12,394 nucleotides of DNA. Origin: JBFWRI01 sp050248995. GTDB lineage: Bacteria; Pseudomonadota; Alphaproteobacteria; JAIXQD01. Each line of letters opens with the position of its first letter. The first letter of the stretch is position 1. Shown here in pieces: positions 1 through 7,547 of the stretch. The notes under the pieces are model-generated. The model worked only from the letters and a program-made list of their open reading frames with translations, searched no databases and was not told the origin of the DNA. The position numbers and the translations under genes are program-made. Location of the stretch: contig JBFWRI010000037.1 in the NCBI GenBank assembly GCA_050248995.1, positions 1 to 12,394 of the forward strand, written 5' to 3'.

Positions 1-1860
1 GCCACGCTGCCCGCCAAAGTGCGCGACGTTATCATGAACGGCAGCGGTGACGATGAATACACGTTCACCTATAACGACGGCACGCGGAAGTTCCCGACCA
101 AAAAGCCGTTTGAAGGCGTGCTGCCGAACCTTGACCGCCGCTGGAAGGAAACCACCAGCGACTGGATGCGCGAAGAATTAGAGCAATACCAAAGCTGCCA
201 GCCGTGCGAATCCTGTAAAGGCATGCGCCTGAAGCCCGAAGCGCTGGCCGTGAAAGTGGGCAGCCCGAAGAATGCGAAGAATATTTCGGAAATCACCGAG
301 CTGAGCATCCGCGAGATTGGCGACTGGATGACCGCGCTGCCAAAGCAGCTGACGCCGCAGCAGAATGCCATCGGCGCGCGCGTGCTGAAAGAGATCAACG
401 AGCGGTTGGGCTTCCTGGTCAACGTCGGGCTTGATTACCTGTCGCTGTCGCGCTCGTCCGGCACGCTGAGCGGCGGTGAAAGCCAGCGTATCCGTCTCGC
501 CTCGCAGATTGGCAGCGGTCTTACCGGCGTTCTGTATGTGCTGGATGAACCCAGCATCGGCCTGCACCAGCGCGATAACGATCGCCTGCTGACGGCGCTG
601 AAGCGCCTGCGCGATCTGGGCAACACGGTGCTGGTTGTGGAACACGACGAAGACGCCATTCGCCAGGCTGATTACCTAATCGACATCGGGCCCGCTGCGG
701 GCGTGCATGGCGGCGAAGTGATTGCACAGGGTTTGCCGGAAACGGTGATGAAGAACCCGAAAAGCCTTACGGGCCAATACCTGACGGGGCTGAAGAGCAT
801 TCCGGTGCCAGCCATTCGCCGCGAAGGCCACCCGAAGCAGTTTCTGGAAGTCGTGAAGGCACGCGGCAACAACCTGCAGAACCTGAACGTGCAGATCCCG
901 CTGGGCACATTTACCTGCGTCACCGGCGTTTCGGGCGGCGGCAAATCAACGCTGATCATCGACACGCTGTACAAAGCCCTCGCCCGCAAAGTTATGGGCG
1001 CCAAGGAGCATCCGGCCGCGCACGACAAAATCAAGGGCATCGAATTTATCGACAAGGTGATTGATATCGACCAGTCGCCCATCGGCCGCACGCCGCGCAG
1101 CAACCCGGCCACATATACCGGCGTGTTCACACCCATCCGCGAATGGTTTGCGGGCCTGCCCGAAGCCAAGGCGCGCGGTTACGGCCCGGGCCGCTTTTCG
1201 TTCAACGTCAAAGGCGGGCGCTGCGAAGCGTGCGAAGGCGACGGCGTGCTGACAGTTGAAATGCACTTCCTGCCCGATGTGTATGTGACGTGCGATACCT
1301 GCCACGGCAAACGCTATAACCGCGAAACGCTGGAAGTCACCTACCGCGACAAAACCATTGCCGATGTGCTGGATATGAGTGTTGAAGAAGGTTTGAAGTT
1401 CTTTGCCCCGGTGCCCAGCATTCGCGATAAACTGAACACGCTGATGCAGGTGGGCCTTGGCTATATCAAGATCGGCCAGCCGGCGACAACGCTTTCGGGC
1501 GGCGAAGCGCAACGCGTGAAGCTGGCCAAGGAATTGTCGCGCCGCGCCACCGGCCGCACGCTGTATATTCTGGACGAGCCCACAACCGGCCTGCACTTTG
1601 CCGACGTGCAAAAGCTGCTGGAAGTGCTGCACACACTGGTTGACCAGGGGAATACCGTGCTGGTGATTGAGCATAACCTTGAAGTGATCAAAACCGCCGA
1701 CTGGATTATCGACCTTGGCCCCGAAGGCGGTGCCGGCGGCGGCCGTATTGTGGCAACCGGCACACCCGAAGATGTGATGGACGTTTCAGCCAGCTACACC
1801 GGCCAATACCTGAAGCCCTATTTGAATGTGAAGAAAACGAAGGCGAAAAAGAGCGCTTAA
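1..1860 (+). CDS. uvrA: UvrA, excinuclease ABC subunit A (5' part missing)
   Basis: DNA damage recognition ATPase of nucleotide excision repair, which dimerises and loads UvrB at lesions in the cytoplasm. The reading frame is open from the first base, so the gene begins outside the window. About 619 residues are visible of a usual 940-970, so roughly the first third, with the first Walker A, is missing. Seen in order (visible numbering): the first ABC signature LSGGESQR near 156 with Walker B VLDEP near 180; the second Walker A GVSGGGKST near 309; a zinc module CEAC-x19-CDTC near 408-434; the second signature LSGGEAQR near 498; and Walker B ILDEPTTGLH near 523. Both visible ATPase halves look intact. 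The C-terminus is lysine-rich (KKTKAKKSA). The next gene starts only 20 bp downstream but has very different composition, so it is unlikely to be an old operon partner. Confidence 0.97.
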   Translation, partial: ATLPAKVRDVIMNGSGDDEYTFTYNDGTRKFPTKKPFEGVLPNLDRRWKETTSDWMREELEQYQSCQPCESCKGMRLKPEALAVKVGSPKNAKNISEITELSIREIGDWMTALPKQLTPQQNAIGARVLKEINERLGFLVNVGLDYLSLSRSSGTLSGGESQRIRLASQIGSGLTGVLYVLDEPSIGLHQRDNDRLLTALKRLRDLGNTVLVVEHDEDAIRQADYLIDIGPAAGVHGGEVIAQGLPETVMKNPKSLTGQYLTGLKSIPVPAIRREGHPKQFLEVVKARGNNLQNLNVQIPLGTFTCVTGVSGGGKSTLIIDTLYKALARKVMGAKEHPAAHDKIKGIEFIDKVIDIDQSPIGRTPRSNPATYTGVFTPIREWFAGLPEAKARGYGPGRFSFNVKGGRCEACEGDGVLTVEMHFLPDVYVTCDTCHGKRYNRETLEVTYRDKTIADVLDMSVEEGLKFFAPVPSIRDKLNTLMQVGLGYIKIGQPATTLSGGEAQRVKLAKELSRRATGRTLYILDEPTTGLHFADVQKLLEVLHTLVDQGNTVLVIEHNLEVIKTADWIIDLGPEGGAGGGRIVATGTPEDVMDVSASYTGQYLKPYLNVKKTKAKKSA

Positions 1861-1880
1861 GAAAAATAAGAAGGATAAAG

Positions 1881-2429
1881 ATGAAAAAGTCAGCAAAGGA
1901 AGACTCATTTATTCATGTAATTGTTGGAGATGTTGTTAATACCCAAAAAAGGCTAAAACGCTCCAAATCCTCCACTATAAAGCGGGATTTAGTAAGAGCG
2001 ACATTCGCTGCGATTGAAGGCTCACTATTTATTTTAAAAAATGGCTTAAAGACATATATAGAAGCCTTTAAGCCGAGAACTCCCCATCTTCTTTCTGTTT
2101 TAGATGAAGAGACATGGTTTGTGAACGATAAAGGAGATATCTCGAAGGCAAAGAAGTTTGTGCCGATTACTAATCAGATAAAGCTAATTGCCAAGGTATT
2201 GTCTCAACATCTTCCTAAACAAGATTATGAACACATCGGATATAAAAGCTTAGTAGAAAGCATAGATGTGCGTAATAGACTCACGCACCCGAAAAGTCTG
2301 AGCGACTTAAATGTTTCTGACGCAGAAGTAAGATCATGCAATGCGGCCCTATTTTGGGTTTTGGCTTTTGTTATGGAGTCTCAAGAAACCATTCGAGACT
2401 CTGTTACATTACATATCAAAAACAGGTAG
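1881..2429 (+). CDS. HEPN-like protein, possible ribonuclease, AT-rich
   Basis: 182 residues, no family I can name with certainty. Residues 131-136 read RNRLTH, followed by PK. This matches the Rx4H active-site motif of HEPN domains, seen in toxin, abortive-infection and CRISPR-associated RNases. The surroundings fit an all-alpha HEPN fold: an amphipathic helix near 34-58 (RDLVRATFAAIEGSLFILK), the motif near the end of a helix at 122-137, and a final hydrophobic helix near 155-168. RNase activity is inference; some HEPN proteins only bind RNA or nucleotides. The start is well set: AAGGA at 1871-1875 lies five bases before ATG. The gene is visibly AT-richer than uvrA and everything to the right, with many AAA, TTA and ATA codons, suggesting transfer. 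No antitoxin-like (MNT nucleotidyltransferase) gene adjoins it; the next gene is convergent. Confidence 0.75.
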   Translation: MKKSAKEDSFIHVIVGDVVNTQKRLKRSKSSTIKRDLVRATFAAIEGSLFILKNGLKTYIEAFKPRTPHLLSVLDEETWFVNDKGDISKAKKFVPITNQIKLIAKVLSQHLPKQDYEHIGYKSLVESIDVRNRLTHPKSLSDLNVSDAEVRSCNAALFWVLAFVMESQETIRDSVTLHIKNR

Positions 2430-2471
2430 GCAGCCCTTCCTGCTGGCCACGCAGCGCAATTAATTATTGCT

Positions 2472-2948
2472 CTAATTTACAGATCCCAGACCTGAAGACT
2501 GAAGTGACCGTGCATAAAGTTCGGGGTCCATGCGGTGTGCTTCAAGCGGACCTTTTGCCATATTATTCAAAACAACAAGAGCGCCTTCAAAAGACATTCC
2601 GTTATCATATTCAAACTTCCCTTGCGCATCACATGTAAGGGCACGAACAGCAGTCATCATAATGCAATCGTCGTCAGCACCACCCCCGGTAATGCGAAGG
2701 ACGGTACTGAATGCACCATACATTGATGCTTCCAGACGAATGGCTGTAATCGGCCCGTCAATACCACCAACACGGCATGGCAGATAACTGATATAGAGGC
2801 CGTCCGTTTCAGGTGATGACCACCACATGCCATCGGGAGACACACCATCAAGACCCGGCAGCTTAATATTTTCGTGCAACAATGCAGCGACATAGCCAAT
2901 CTGGCGTTCGCTCATCGGGACATCGTGGAAGATCGGCGTTAGGTCCAT
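2472..2948 (-). CDS. Orphan small protein, three-member local family, copy A
   Basis: 158 residues from the ATG at 2948; function not recognised. It aligns along its length with the products at 6403-6885 and 5795-6343. The copy at 6403 is closest: ENIKLPGL here against ENVKLPEL there, and YLPCRVGGIDGPITAIRL against IIPCRIVSAEGPVTALRL. The C-terminal part keeps a helix (VVLNNMAKG) and a final ELYARSL, matching NHMVLHH and TYLDYKAV in copy B. No signal peptide or membrane segment is evident, so a soluble cytoplasmic protein is likely. The ATG is preferred over a GTG three codons upstream because an AGGG lies eight bases before the ATG but directly abuts the GTG. The gene converges on the HEPN-like gene, with 42 bp between stops. 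The copy stands about 3 kb from the other two. Confidence 0.8.
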   Translation of the reverse strand: MDLTPIFHDVPMSERQIGYVAALLHENIKLPGLDGVSPDGMWWSSPETDGLYISYLPCRVGGIDGPITAIRLEASMYGAFSTVLRITGGGADDDCIMMTAVRALTCDAQGKFEYDNGMSFEGALVVLNNMAKGPLEAHRMDPELYARSLQSSGLGSVN

Positions 2949-2995
2949 TTGCGGCACCCTACAACCCCGCCCCTGAAAGTAATAGAGCTAACTAA

Positions 2996-4039
2996 CTATT
3001 TCCCCAACAACATATCGCCGAAGCGGCGCCAGTCGCCGGGTTGTGTGCGCGGGAAGAATACAAAAGCGCCGTGGCCGGTTGCGGTCAGCTTATCCAGTTG
3101 CAGCGCCCACATGGGGCCCGGTGCGTTGGGCAGCGCGGCAAAGCGCATATCGCCAATAATGGTGCCAGTGGTTCCCACCGGCGACACCCAGCCATCGGAA
3201 AAGAAAATGAAATCGCGCGCGTCTTGCTGCAGCGGCTGTGGCAAACGCTGTAACCATGAATCATCGGCCACCAGCAGCGGCGTTGATGTGCCTTCGTATA
3301 CTTTGGGCGTGCGCAGCGGGGTGACGTTCACGGCGTCGGTATAAATGCGGCCATCCGATTCATACTGCGCGCGCCACAACAACAGATTTCCGAAAGATGG
3401 CTTGACCTGATGCCGCTCTACGGTGTGGCCCCGGCTGTCGGCCAGTTGCAGCATTTCGGCCTCGGCGGCGCTGCGCTGGTAAATACCAAGGCTCCAATAC
3501 CCAAGCATGAACACGCACGCCAGCAACAGCGGGCGCCGCGAATTCTTTACCGCCGCGATAATGGCGGCCAGCACCAGCGTCAGCGTGAACACTGGATCGA
3601 TGATGGAGATGATATTCCACGACACGCGTGCATTGGTGAACGGCCACAGCAGGTGCGTGCCGTAATTCGTCATCGCGTCCAGCGCGCCGTGCGTGGCGAC
3701 GCCCAGCAACGCCAGCAGCAGCACGCGCGCCTTATCAAGCCCGAAGGGGCGGAACAGCAGCCACAGCGGCAACCACAGCAATAATGCCAGCAGCGGTGCC
3801 ATGGGCAGCGCATGCGTGAAGTGGCGATGGTATTTCAGCGCCAGCAGCGGGTAATCGGCGCTGCGGATAAAAATATCAAGGTCGGGCGCCATGGCGGCGA
3901 AGCCTGCGCACAGGATGCTGGCGCCGACGGCGGGCGCTGCGTTGGCTGTTGCGGCAGCGCCACGGATCTTGCGCAGCAGCGGCAGGGAAAATGCCGCGCC
4001 GGCCACACCGCCGACGATGAATTGCGATAACGGGTCCAT
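2996..4039 (-). CDS. YdjM/YbcI-type membrane-bound metal-dependent hydrolase
   Basis: 347 residues. Family marks are an N-terminal MDPLSQFIVGGVAGAAF, then PDLD at 52-55, HRHFTH at 71-76 and THGALDAMTNYG at 116-127. These are the conserved Asp/His positions of the family often annotated as LexA-binding, inner-membrane-associated putative hydrolase (YdjM/YbcI, DUF457-like). Hydrophobic segments are visible near 37-50, 79-97, 104-117, 143-163 and 169-186, followed by a soluble C-terminal half of about 160 residues without membrane segments. The substrate is unknown for the family. The ATG at 4039 is chosen because relatives typically begin MDxxTQ; a TTG 18 codons upstream (4093) would add an Arg/Leu-rich extension and is less likely. 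It is divergent from the next gene with 129 bp between them. I looked for an alphaproteobacterial SOS box (GAAC-N7-GAAC) there and found none. Confidence 0.85.
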   Translation of the reverse strand: MDPLSQFIVGGVAGAAFSLPLLRKIRGAAATANAAPAVGASILCAGFAAMAPDLDIFIRSADYPLLALKYHRHFTHALPMAPLLALLLWLPLWLLFRPFGLDKARVLLLALLGVATHGALDAMTNYGTHLLWPFTNARVSWNIISIIDPVFTLTLVLAAIIAAVKNSRRPLLLACVFMLGYWSLGIYQRSAAEAEMLQLADSRGHTVERHQVKPSFGNLLLWRAQYESDGRIYTDAVNVTPLRTPKVYEGTSTPLLVADDSWLQRLPQPLQQDARDFIFFSDGWVSPVGTTGTIIGDMRFAALPNAPGPMWALQLDKLTATGHGAFVFFPRTQPGDWRRFGDMLLGK

Positions 4040-4094
4040 GCCGGCCAGCCTAACCAGCCGCGCGCATCCGGCAAGCCACAGAATCGCGCGCAAA

Positions 4095-4114
4095 GCCGGT
4101 TTTACCGGCCTTTT
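4095..4114. terminator. Terminator-like hairpin between divergent genes
   Basis: GCCGGT (4095-4100) and ACCGGC (4104-4109) form a perfect 6-bp stem with a TTT loop, preceded by AAA and followed by CTTTT. The shape is that of an intrinsic terminator, but it lies between two genes transcribed away from each other. It could attenuate leader transcripts in either direction or insulate the two promoters. The structure is seen; its role is inference. Confidence 0.4.
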
Positions 4115-4168
4115 CAGGCAGCGATTTCAAATGCTTTCAGCCCGGCGTTTTGCTAGAACACGGGCATA

Positions 4169-5785
4169 ATGATTCCTGCGCATATTCAAAATATCGTCTC
4201 GGCGCTTGTGCCGAAAACCCACCCGCAGATTGCGTTCGTGCGTAATCTGGAAGACGTGCTGGCCAGCCTGCCGGGCACGATGACGCCCGTGTACCTGAAA
4301 AACGGGCTGATCGCCACCAACACCGGCTTTTTCGCCTTCCTGCACGCGCCCGACGCCAAAGACCCGGCCAAGGATGATTATGTTCTGGTGCACGGCGAAG
4401 ACGAACAGGCGCTGGAAACCGACGCCAGCGGCCACCTGCGCGATATGTCGCGCGTCAACTTCATCACCGGTTTTCGCCGCGATGACCTGCGCCGTTTCAA
4501 GGATGCGCACTTCAAGACCATTATGACGATGATCGCGGAAAAAGCGCTGCACCACTTTACCGCCATCCGCCACGCCGACCAGCCCGACACGCAATATGGC
4601 CCCAGCGCCACCTATCACCGCGTGCCGCATATGGATGCGAACGGCATCGAGGTGCCGGGCCTTTATGATATCCTGAAATGGGCCGACAACCTGCTAACGC
4701 CCGACCTTGTGACGCAGCTAGACCACACGTTCCGCAATGTCTTCAACGCGCCGGTGGTGATTGCCCGCGGCCTGACGCTGGAGCAGACAGAAAAAGCCTT
4801 TGAACAGGAACACGCATTGGACTGCCAGGATATCATGCTGGGCAACAACATCCTGGCGCGGCACTTCCCAGATAAAAACTGGCGCTACCGGCAGCACGTG
4901 ATGCGCCACGCCCTGCAGGGCACGGTGCACCGGGGCAAAAGCGTGGCTGGCGGTGTGGCCAATAACATCTACGAGAACGTAAGCAAGGGCCGCTGGCTGG
5001 CCAAGACGGGTATGATCGTAGCGGGGTCTCTGTTTGGCGCCGCCAAGGTGACGTTGATGGCCATCGGCGGTGCGGCGGTCAGCGCGCTGGATGTGCCGAA
5101 CACCGCGGTGGATGTGTATCTGGACAAGCAGATCATCGAATTCCGCAAGAACCGCGTGCGCGAGTTCGCCGACTTGATCAAGCATCCCTCGCCGTTTGGC
5201 GCCCTGTTCCTGCAAGCAAGGAAAGATATTCAGCCCCTGCGCATGGTGCCGGCCGACGAGCTGTTCACCGAGCTGGCCCCCAACCTGAAGCCGGGTGACC
5301 AGCCGGTGGCCAGAAACCTGTTCGCGGACGGCCGCGTTATCAACCCGACCGCGCTGGACTGCACGATGGACGCGCAGGTGGCCCATATCGGCAACGGCAA
5401 CTGCCTGGCCCTGCACCGCTGCACGGGCGTGCGCATGGTGGTGCGCCCCGAAACACGCACCGATGCCGGGCGTGTGCTGATGTATTACAATGCGGCCGGC
5501 AATCTGGATGAATCGCCCGACCCGCCCGTCAGGATGAACCGGGTGCTGAACGCCGGGCGCATCGCCGACATATCATTCAGCCAGAAACACGGCATGCGCG
5601 TGGATTATTGCCAGCCAGCTGGCGCGCAGGCCTTTGTGCGCAATGCCATGGGTATTGCCTATGCCGAGAAGGAATTCAACGCAAGCGACATGCCGACTGA
5701 TTGCAAGCCGCGCCTGCCCCGCCGGCGCCCGCCACCGCGCCGCACGATGCGCACGCCGTGGTCGTGGAATGGCGCAGACGCTTAG
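4169..5785 (+). CDS. Large orphan protein with one hydrophobic segment
   Basis: 538 residues, not recognised. Residues 1-270 look soluble, mixed and rich in His, Asp and Arg, with short Cys- and His-containing stretches such as ALDCQDIMLGNN near 216. Residues 280-307 (GMIVAGSLFGAAKVTLMAIGG and following) form the only long hydrophobic run, a possible single membrane span or buried hairpin, followed by a charged helix (KQIIEFRKNRVREF). The region after about 370 looks beta-rich. The last 25 residues are Pro/Arg-rich (PRLPRRRPPPRR), and the +1 frame over the same stretch reads as an Ala/Pro-rich tail, so a small frameshift near 5700 is possible. The ATG lacks a clear Shine-Dalgarno; a weak extended -10 (TGCTAGAAC, 4151-4159) sits just before it, which would leave a very short leader. 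Codon use matches the GC-rich neighbours. It converges on the next gene with nine bases between stops. Confidence 0.8.
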   Translation: MIPAHIQNIVSALVPKTHPQIAFVRNLEDVLASLPGTMTPVYLKNGLIATNTGFFAFLHAPDAKDPAKDDYVLVHGEDEQALETDASGHLRDMSRVNFITGFRRDDLRRFKDAHFKTIMTMIAEKALHHFTAIRHADQPDTQYGPSATYHRVPHMDANGIEVPGLYDILKWADNLLTPDLVTQLDHTFRNVFNAPVVIARGLTLEQTEKAFEQEHALDCQDIMLGNNILARHFPDKNWRYRQHVMRHALQGTVHRGKSVAGGVANNIYENVSKGRWLAKTGMIVAGSLFGAAKVTLMAIGGAAVSALDVPNTAVDVYLDKQIIEFRKNRVREFADLIKHPSPFGALFLQARKDIQPLRMVPADELFTELAPNLKPGDQPVARNLFADGRVINPTALDCTMDAQVAHIGNGNCLALHRCTGVRMVVRPETRTDAGRVLMYYNAAGNLDESPDPPVRMNRVLNAGRIADISFSQKHGMRVDYCQPAGAQAFVRNAMGIAYAEKEFNASDMPTDCKPRLPRRRPPPRRTMRTPWSWNGADA

Positions 5786-5794
5786 GTTTGTTGG

Positions 5795-6343
5795 TTAGTC
5801 ATTGGCAGGGGATCCAAAGCCGACAGGGTCGGTGCGCGTAAAGTTACGCTGCGCCGTGTCGATCAGGGGCGCGACAAACAGCCTGTTGCCGTCAACTTGG
5901 AAGATGACGTCATCGGGTGACGCTTGCCCTTGCAGCATCTTGTAGTCATCAAACGTAATCTTGTGCATCGCCAGTTTCTTGTGCGAGGCGACCATGCGAC
6001 GCAACTCTTCAGCGGCAGCACCAAGGTCTTTCTCAACATACTCTGGCAAGCCTTCAGCATCAGCCCGAAAAGCATTCCGGGCCAGGGTGTCAATCTGTCC
6101 TTCAGGGGCCGGGCGAACAAGCAACATGGTTTTGTAGGTGTCGCCTGCAAAACCGGCGATAAAGCACAGGTCTGTAATGGGCTTATCCATGCCATCTGCA
6201 TAATAAGGAGCCAGCAGGAAATAGGCGCCTGTGCCGTCATCGGTTGTCCAGATTTGCCCAAACGCGGCTGCGGGATCGATATCCGGCAAGCCCGTTCCCA
6301 GCTGCATTTCAACATAGGCAGCTTCAAGCTGGTACTTATTCAT
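5795..6343 (-). CDS. Orphan small protein, three-member local family, copy C
   Basis: 182 residues, function unknown; the most diverged of the three local paralogues. Its N-terminal half aligns with the copy at 6403: FGQIWTTDDGTGAYFLLAP against YGQIWLTKEEDGPVFSIIP, then DKPITDLCF against EGPVTALRL. Its helix and following segment (RRMVASHKKLAMHKITFDDYKML) align with HMVLHHSPRMQRVDIKTYLDYKAV. It carries about 35 extra C-terminal residues (QASPDDVIFQVDGNRLF and onward) absent from the other two. No signal peptide or membrane helix is seen. The start is the ATG at 6343; an AGG lies about eight bases upstream. It follows its paralogue by 59 bp on the same strand, so the two may share a transcript and probably arose by tandem duplication. 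Confidence 0.8.
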   Translation of the reverse strand: MNKYQLEAAYVEMQLGTGLPDIDPAAAFGQIWTTDDGTGAYFLLAPYYADGMDKPITDLCFIAGFAGDTYKTMLLVRPAPEGQIDTLARNAFRADAEGLPEYVEKDLGAAAEELRRMVASHKKLAMHKITFDDYKMLQGQASPDDVIFQVDGNRLFVAPLIDTAQRNFTRTDPVGFGSPAND

Positions 6344-6402
6344 CCCACAAGCCTACTGGGGGAAAATGAACGGAATCATAATGCGGCAACGGCCTGAAGA
6401 AC

Positions 6403-6885
6403 CTAGCAAAGCTGGGCTTTGGCCACGGCCTTATAATCAAGATAGGTTTTGATATCCACGCGCTGCATGCGCGGGCTGTGGTGCAGAACCATATGGTTGA
6501 TGGCCAGCGCGGCCGACACTGGGGCAATGTCCTTATACTCCAGCGGATCATCCACATCTTCATTGCGGCCCAGCGTGGCCTCGATGCGCAGGGTCTTGTC
6601 ATCCCGCGCGAAGGCCGTGATCTGCAATGTACTGTCGTGATCGGTGGTTTGCGAAACGGTCAGGCGCAGCGCCGTTACCGGCCCTTCGGCCGACACGATG
6701 CGGCACGGGATGATACTGAACACGGGGCCGTCTTCTTCCTTCGTCAGCCATATCTGGCCATAGTTGGTGAAGCGCGTCAGTTCAGGCAGTTTGACGTTTT
6801 CCTCGAACCAGAACCATGCCGAATTCAGCTGGCTTTCGGTTAGCGGCAGCAGGGCGTGGCCATTTACAGTATCAGCACCATCCAT
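6403..6885 (-). CDS. Orphan small protein, three-member local family, copy B
   Basis: 160 residues from the ATG at 6885, function unknown. It is the central member of the family: it aligns clearly both to the 2472 protein (ENVKLPEL, IIPCRIVSAEGPVTALRL) and to the adjacent 5795 protein (YGQIW, MVxxH and DYK positions). The shared layout is an amphipathic N-terminal helix beginning at a T/SExQL motif, a beta-rich middle, and a C-terminal helix ending before a DYK or LYA segment. A GTG at 6918 would add 11 residues (Cys/His-rich, no ribosome site); the ATG gives an N-terminus (MDGADTVNG) resembling the MDLTP start of copy A. The Shine-Dalgarno is weak. It lies downstream of the gene at 6989 (103 bp) and upstream of copy C, all on the same strand. 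Confidence 0.8.
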   Translation of the reverse strand: MDGADTVNGHALLPLTESQLNSAWFWFEENVKLPELTRFTNYGQIWLTKEEDGPVFSIIPCRIVSAEGPVTALRLTVSQTTDHDSTLQITAFARDDKTLRIEATLGRNEDVDDPLEYKDIAPVSAALAINHMVLHHSPRMQRVDIKTYLDYKAVAKAQLC

Positions 6886-6932
6886 AATGCATCTATGGAA
6901 GCAGCATAGGCCCCACACGGCAAGAAAATAAA

Positions 6933-6986
6933 TCCGCCGGAAACGCCTTTAAACAGCGGCCGGCAGCGATGCTGCAATGCGGCGGA
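6933..6986 (-). terminator. Possible weak terminator after the 6989 gene
   Basis: On the minus strand, directly after the stop of the 6989 gene, TCCGCC (complement of 6981-6986) can pair with GGCGGA (complement of 6933-6938). An inner GCCGG/CCGGC pairing (6960-6964 with 6936-6940) competes with it. It is followed by TTTATTTT. The long loops make this a weak candidate. Confidence 0.25.
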
Positions 6987-6988
6987 GC

Positions 6989-7363
6989 TTACCCGGCCTG
7001 CTTGGCTGGCACACGCTGCAGGCCCAATGCCTTGATACGCGCGTAAAAATCCTCGGGCGATACCGGTTTGCCATTCGGGATGTGCGCGCCGTTTTCAAAC
7101 ATTTGCCACACCTGCGCAACGCCGGTGCCGGGGTTCATGATGCAAAGAAAGCTGCGCTGCGCTTTTGGATATTCAGCACCCATATCGGCAGGGTCAAAAC
7201 CTTCGAACAACCTGAATTCGAAACCGTTGGCGCGCGTAACGGTTCTGAGATACGCAGTGCTGGCGCCGTCGATACGCGTGAATTCCATACGCACCTTATC
7301 GGCCTTCAGATCGATTCCCATCGCCTCGGCCAAGGCACGGCATAGCGGATAATGACTTGACAT
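6989..7363 (-). CDS. Orphan small protein (124 aa)
   Basis: 124 residues beginning MSSHYPLCRALAEAMGI; no recognised family. It looks like a soluble alpha/beta protein: a helix at 5-15, beta-like segments (VRMEFTRIDG, AYLRTVTR, FEFRLFEGFD) up to about residue 56, then QRSFLCIMNPGTG near 69-80 and a C-terminal helix EDFYARIKALGL. I could not align it convincingly with the three-member family beside it, although size and strand are similar. The frame stays open upstream to 7567, but that extension runs across the tRNA 3' repeat and hairpins and is not coding-like. The ATG at 7363 has GAGG four bases before it. The gene lies about 90 bp beyond the tRNA-Pro 3' repeat, so it could be cargo of a former tRNA-targeted insertion. 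Confidence 0.7.
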   Translation of the reverse strand: MSSHYPLCRALAEAMGIDLKADKVRMEFTRIDGASTAYLRTVTRANGFEFRLFEGFDPADMGAEYPKAQRSFLCIMNPGTGVAQVWQMFENGAHIPNGKPVSPEDFYARIKALGLQRVPAKQAG

Positions 7364-7452
7364 ATGACCTCGCAAAATAACTTCAAATAAGCAGGTATCT
7401 GACCTTAGCACCTTTAAGCTGAAAATAATCTGCTTAAAAGCCCTGCAAAACA

Positions 7453-7475
7453 AATGGTCGGGATGACAGGATTTG
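7453..7475. repeat. Direct repeat of the tRNA-Pro 3' end (distal copy)
   Basis: These 23 bases are identical to 7619-7641, which cover the last 21 bases of tRNA-Pro (end of the T-loop, acceptor strand and CCA) plus two flanking bases. An exact copy of a tRNA 3' end in the same orientation near the intact gene is the usual footprint of a tyrosine-recombinase attachment site (attL/attR). The identity is seen; the att interpretation is inference, since only 143 bp separate the copies and no integrase is in the window. Confidence 0.75.
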
Positions 7476-7476
7476 T

Positions 7477-7501
7477 AAAAACACGGCTTTGGCCGGTTTT
7501 T
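7477..7501 (-). terminator. Intrinsic terminator of the tRNA-Pro unit
   Basis: AAAAAC (7477-7482) pairs with GTTTTT (7496-7501) and CGG (7484-7486) with CCG (7493-7495), with one bulged base and a six-base loop. On the minus strand the structure ends in GTTTTT, typical of Rho-independent termination. It is the first such signal downstream of tRNA-Pro. The symmetry means it could work in both directions. Confidence 0.55.
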
Positions 7502-7526
7502 ACCTTCGCTGCGCTCAGGCTGCGCG

Positions 7527-7547
7527 CAAAACGCCGCTGGCGTTTTG
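7527..7547. other. Perfect 9-bp hairpin in the tRNA-Pro trailer
   Basis: CAAAACGCC (7527-7535) and GGCGTTTTG (7539-7547) are exact reverse complements around a three-base loop. There is no long T tract beyond the stem on either strand, so it is not a standard terminator. It may be a stable trailer structure of the tRNA precursor or a small dispersed palindromic repeat; no second copy is seen in the window. Confidence 0.55.

Noticed and set aside
946..1674. Long open frame (242 codons) on the minus strand inside uvrA
   Set aside because: It is antisense to clearly conserved UvrA motifs, and its translation is His/Ala/Arg/Gln-rich low-quality sequence, as expected for a shadow frame in GC-rich DNA.
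2430..2471. Terminator between the convergent HEPN-like and 2472 genes
   Set aside because: Only a weak GCAAT/ATTGC pairing with a five-base AT loop is visible and there is no T run; too weak to list.
4040..4168. SOS (LexA) box upstream of the YdjM-like gene, prompted by the family name and nearby uvrA
   Set aside because: Only a single GAAC (4156-4159) is present; no second half-site at the required spacing.
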